Positions 61,340 through 64,000 of a DNA stretch of 64,000 bases are shown here, piece after piece. The DNA is taken from NCBI GenBank assembly GCA_027382625.1, contig JAJKFJ010022785.1, forward strand, positions 62,001-126,000, read 5' to 3'. The notes under the pieces were generated by a model that searched no databases, was not told the origin of the DNA, and saw only the letters and a list, made by a program, of their open reading frames with translations. This DNA comes from Tetmemena sp. SeJ-2015. Its lineage: Eukaryota; Ciliophora; Spirotrichea; Sporadotrichida; Oxytrichidae. Every line of letters starts with the position of its first letter. Position 1 is the first letter of the stretch. Both the position numbers and the translations under genes were made by a program.

Positions 61340-64000
61340 ATGTTTCGATAAAGACAAAATAGTGATCAGTTTGAAAAGATCCCTTTGGAAGATATCTCAT
61401 TGAAGACAGTATGTCCTATAAAATACTTCATGTAACTCATTGATAATTTAGAATAACGTTCATGAGGACATGGGCTTATTGAGAGAAAAGAGAGATACCA
61501 CTTAAGATTGTAAGCACTAAGTTTCTCAAATCTGTATTATAGTTACGAATATATAAGACACCAAATTCATCAATGATTCGAGAGATCAGTCCCAAAGATT
61601 CGACTCTCATCGCCCAAAGCCATTGAATATCGCAGCCACAAGAGCTGACCGTTTGTTTTATATAGCTAAATTTAGTTACTCTCAATCAAGACCAGATGCC
61701 AAAAGAGGAGGCTCATCCGGGAATCCTTACTCTCCTTAGAAAAGAGATAGATCGCCTGATCTAAAAAACAAGAACAAGAACCCTGTTGCAAAAACCCAAA
61801 TCAATAACAACAAAAAAGTAAGTTAGTATTGAGTTAAGTTTTACCTTTTAGAGAACTATCATGTCTATTGTCGGTAATGGTCTCAACTAAAAGATGGATG
61901 AACAACTTGAGGATGTAGAAGGAGATAAGGAATATATACCTTCAATGAAAGAGAAGTTTCTTAAAAATCAATAAGTTATTCGTAAGCTCAAGTCATTAAG
62001 TGATTATTGTAGCTCGTTTTATGATGAGACACAACAATAAATTCAGAATGAACTGGGATCTATTTGTAATGGTTCTTGCTGTCTATAATTGCCTCTCAAT
62101 ACCTTTCTCAGTAGCATTCCAGCCAGATTCCACAACAGCTGACTTTGCATGGGAAAGGATCATTGATTAAATTTTATTAAAAGCAGATAAATTGATTGCT
62201 GCTTTGGTCTTGACTTAATCTTCAACTTTAGGACAACTGTCATAAATTTGAAAACTGGATTTGAGATTTGTGATAACCGAAGGGTTGCTCTACTTTACAT
62301 AAAGGAGGGCAGATTCTTTCTAGATCTTGCAGCAACTATCCCATTTGAAATTATAATTGAAGCAGGCGATTCAAAAGCCTCAAATGCACAACTGAGACTC
62401 AAATGAATTTTAATTTACAGTATTACTCATAGGTCTTCTTAAACTAGTTCGGCTGCTGAGACTTGGTAGAATCATTAGGTATATGAAATTTAAGCAAGGC
62501 TTTAAGTTAGGAATGAGATTGATCTAGCTCTTGTTTGGATTGCTGCTGATCGTTCATTGGATAGCATGTCTTTGGTTTATGATAGTTAGATCTTATGGCT
62601 CCTGGGTACCTCCTCGAGATATGTCTCTCAGCAATCCAGGAGACGATATCTCCTTACTTATAATATCTACATTACCTTTTTAATCTTACTAACCGAATTC
62701 TATGATCAAGATATGATGAACTAATACTTTATAGTATTCTACTACTCTATTCTTACCATGTCTGGGAATGATATTCTGCCTAACAACGTGCTGCAAACAG
62801 TCTCCTGCTTCTATGATTATCATCACTGGTGCTATTGTATCTGCCTTTATTTTCGGTAACATGGCTGCAATTATGGCTTCAATAAACAAGAAGTCAAGTT
62901 AATTTGACGAGTAGATGGATCTCATCAATAACACTATGCGCTAAATACGACTCCCAATAGCTTTGCAGGATCAAGTGCTGGCCTTTATGATGCATCTTTA
63001 AAATTTCCCAGACCTCCACTAGGATATTGACAAGTTCTTCTTGTTCTTAAACGAGCCATTAAAGAAGCAGATACTGTATCATTTGCATGGTCCGCTTGTT
63101 AAGAAAGTTTAAATCATGAGCAAGGCGAATAGCGTTGAACAGAGTTTCTTTATCTCTAATTTGAAGCCAGTCCTTTTCCTGCCAACAATATATTGACTAT
63201 ATATCTTCTATTAACGACATAATTGCAAGAGAAGGGGACAAAGGAGACAACATCTACTTTATAGCAAAGGGAGAGATATAAGTCATACTCACCTTTATAG
63301 TCAAGAAGAGCGACCTAGAAAAAGCTAATAATGAGGCGAATACTAACAATCCAGGCACATCTTAGAAAAATGAATAAAAGTAGGAGGAGAAGAAAATCGA
63401 TTAAGCTCCACCGGAGACAAAGAAGGTAGAAGTCATAGATGACAAGTAGGAAAATGGTGAAGAGGCGGCAAATGACGAAGTAGTAGATGAGGAATTTGAG
63501 GACCACTAAGAAGACTATCCTGAAGATGAAAATCAAGAACAAGGCTAGGATAACAATGGAAGTGATATTGCAAGTGATAAAGGAAGTGAAAAGAGCAACA
63601 AAAGTGGAAAAGAAAAGAAACCCAGGAGAAGAAGAAGATTCAACCTAAATTTACGAAGGAAAAAGGTTAAGAAGGAGATGACTGAAAGAGAGGAGGTGTT
63701 TAAAATTCTTAAAGAAGGATCATTTTGCGGGGAAGTTGCCATGCTCACAAAGCTAAAGCGTACATGTACACTCAAATCCTTCAGACTATACAAATTGTGC
63801 TTATCTCACAAAAGAAGATGTGGAAACAATGGAGATGCGCTTCCCTCATATAGTTGGATAATTCAGATTAAAAATCAAGGAGTATTCAGATCCTAAAATG
63901 TACTTCAGAAGACTATGATTAAGAATTTGCATTACATGAGACATTTGGGCGATGAAATAGTGAATGAAATCATATGCTGCCTTCAAGTCAAAAGATATGC
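61340..64000 (+). CDS. Cyclic-nucleotide-gated cation channel, open at right edge
   Basis: Starts MFRQRQNSDQFEKIPLEDIS at 61340. A polar N-terminus contains two GT-AG introns (43 nt near 61410-61452; 34 nt at 61818-61851). Transmembrane region: WDLFVMVLAVYNCLSIPFSVAF (S1), LDLIFNFRTTVIN (S2-S3), LLKLVRLLRLGRIIRY (Arg-rich S4) and LLFGLLLIVHWIACLWF (S5). The pore is FYYSILTMSGNDILP. S6 is IIITGAIVSAFIFGNMAAIM, followed by a C-linker (FPDLHQDIDKFFLFLNEPLK). The cyclic-nucleotide-binding domain begins EGDKGDNIYFIAKGEIQVI and resumes at VFKILKEGSFCGEVAML after an acidic then basic insertion of about 125 residues. IESs are likely near 62170, 62395, 62690 and 63190. The family conducts K+ or mixed cations in plasma and ciliary membranes. 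Confidence 0.88.

Overview
The window reads as germline (micronuclear) DNA of a spirotrich ciliate, probably an oxytrichid-type stichotrich. Evidence: (1) long reading frames in conserved families appear only if TAA and TAG are read as Gln, with TGA as the normal stop. (2) True introns are tiny GT-AG introns, mostly 30-39 nt with 34 nt commonest. (3) Many genes are also cut by short AT-rich inserts without GT-AG ends. These are flanked by short direct repeats (2-9 bp), and removing the insert plus one repeat restores the protein. That is the signature of internal eliminated sequences (IESs) with pointers, which are removed when the somatic nucleus is made. No scrambled (permuted or inverted) gene order was established. 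The species cannot be named from sequence alone. CDS coordinates span introns and IESs.

Layout. 0-6.4 kb (-): MAP3K-like protein kinase, open at the left edge, with a mobile element in its N-terminal coding part. 6.6-10.0 kb (+): coiled-coil protein with a C-terminal DUSP domain. 10.9-11.9 kb (+): unrecognised, disturbed gene. 12.0-14.8 kb (-): unrecognised low-complexity protein with three clear IESs. 15.0-16.9 kb (+): ZSWIM2-like SWIM/RING/ZZ/RING ubiquitin ligase. 17.1-17.8 kb (+): small basic protein. 17.9-21.1 kb (-): kinesin. 21.3-21.8 kb (-): CCDC12/cwf18 splicing factor. 21.9-25.1 kb (+): type III phosphatidylinositol 4-kinase. 25.2-28.0 kb (-): CLC chloride channel/transporter. 28.2-53.3 kb (-): five tandem GH38 alpha-mannosidase paralogues (A to E). 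53.5-54.7 kb (-): PGP-repeat (SHIPPO/STPGR) protein. 55.0-57.8 kb (-): two tandem HAD IIA phosphatases of the HDHD5/CECR5 type. 57.9-61.3 kb (+): coiled-coil protein. 61.3 kb to the right edge (+): cyclic-nucleotide-gated channel. Genes are closely packed (often 60-450 bp apart), functionally unrelated and on both strands.

The most notable item is a two-copy, about 1.6 kb mobile element. One copy lies at 4.2-5.8 kb (+) and one at 47.0-48.6 kb (-). It encodes two novel proteins, has a conserved 3' hairpin, ends in a (TTA)n tail and is flanked by 13 bp and 11 bp target-site duplications. That is a retroposon-like structure, but no reverse transcriptase is visible. Both copies sit inside protein-coding sequence. 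In both cases removing the element with one copy of the duplication restores the host reading frame, so the duplication could serve as an IES pointer. In mannosidase D the insertion falls within about two codons of where paralogues A, B and C carry ordinary short IESs. This looks like a possible snapshot of IES birth from a retroposon.
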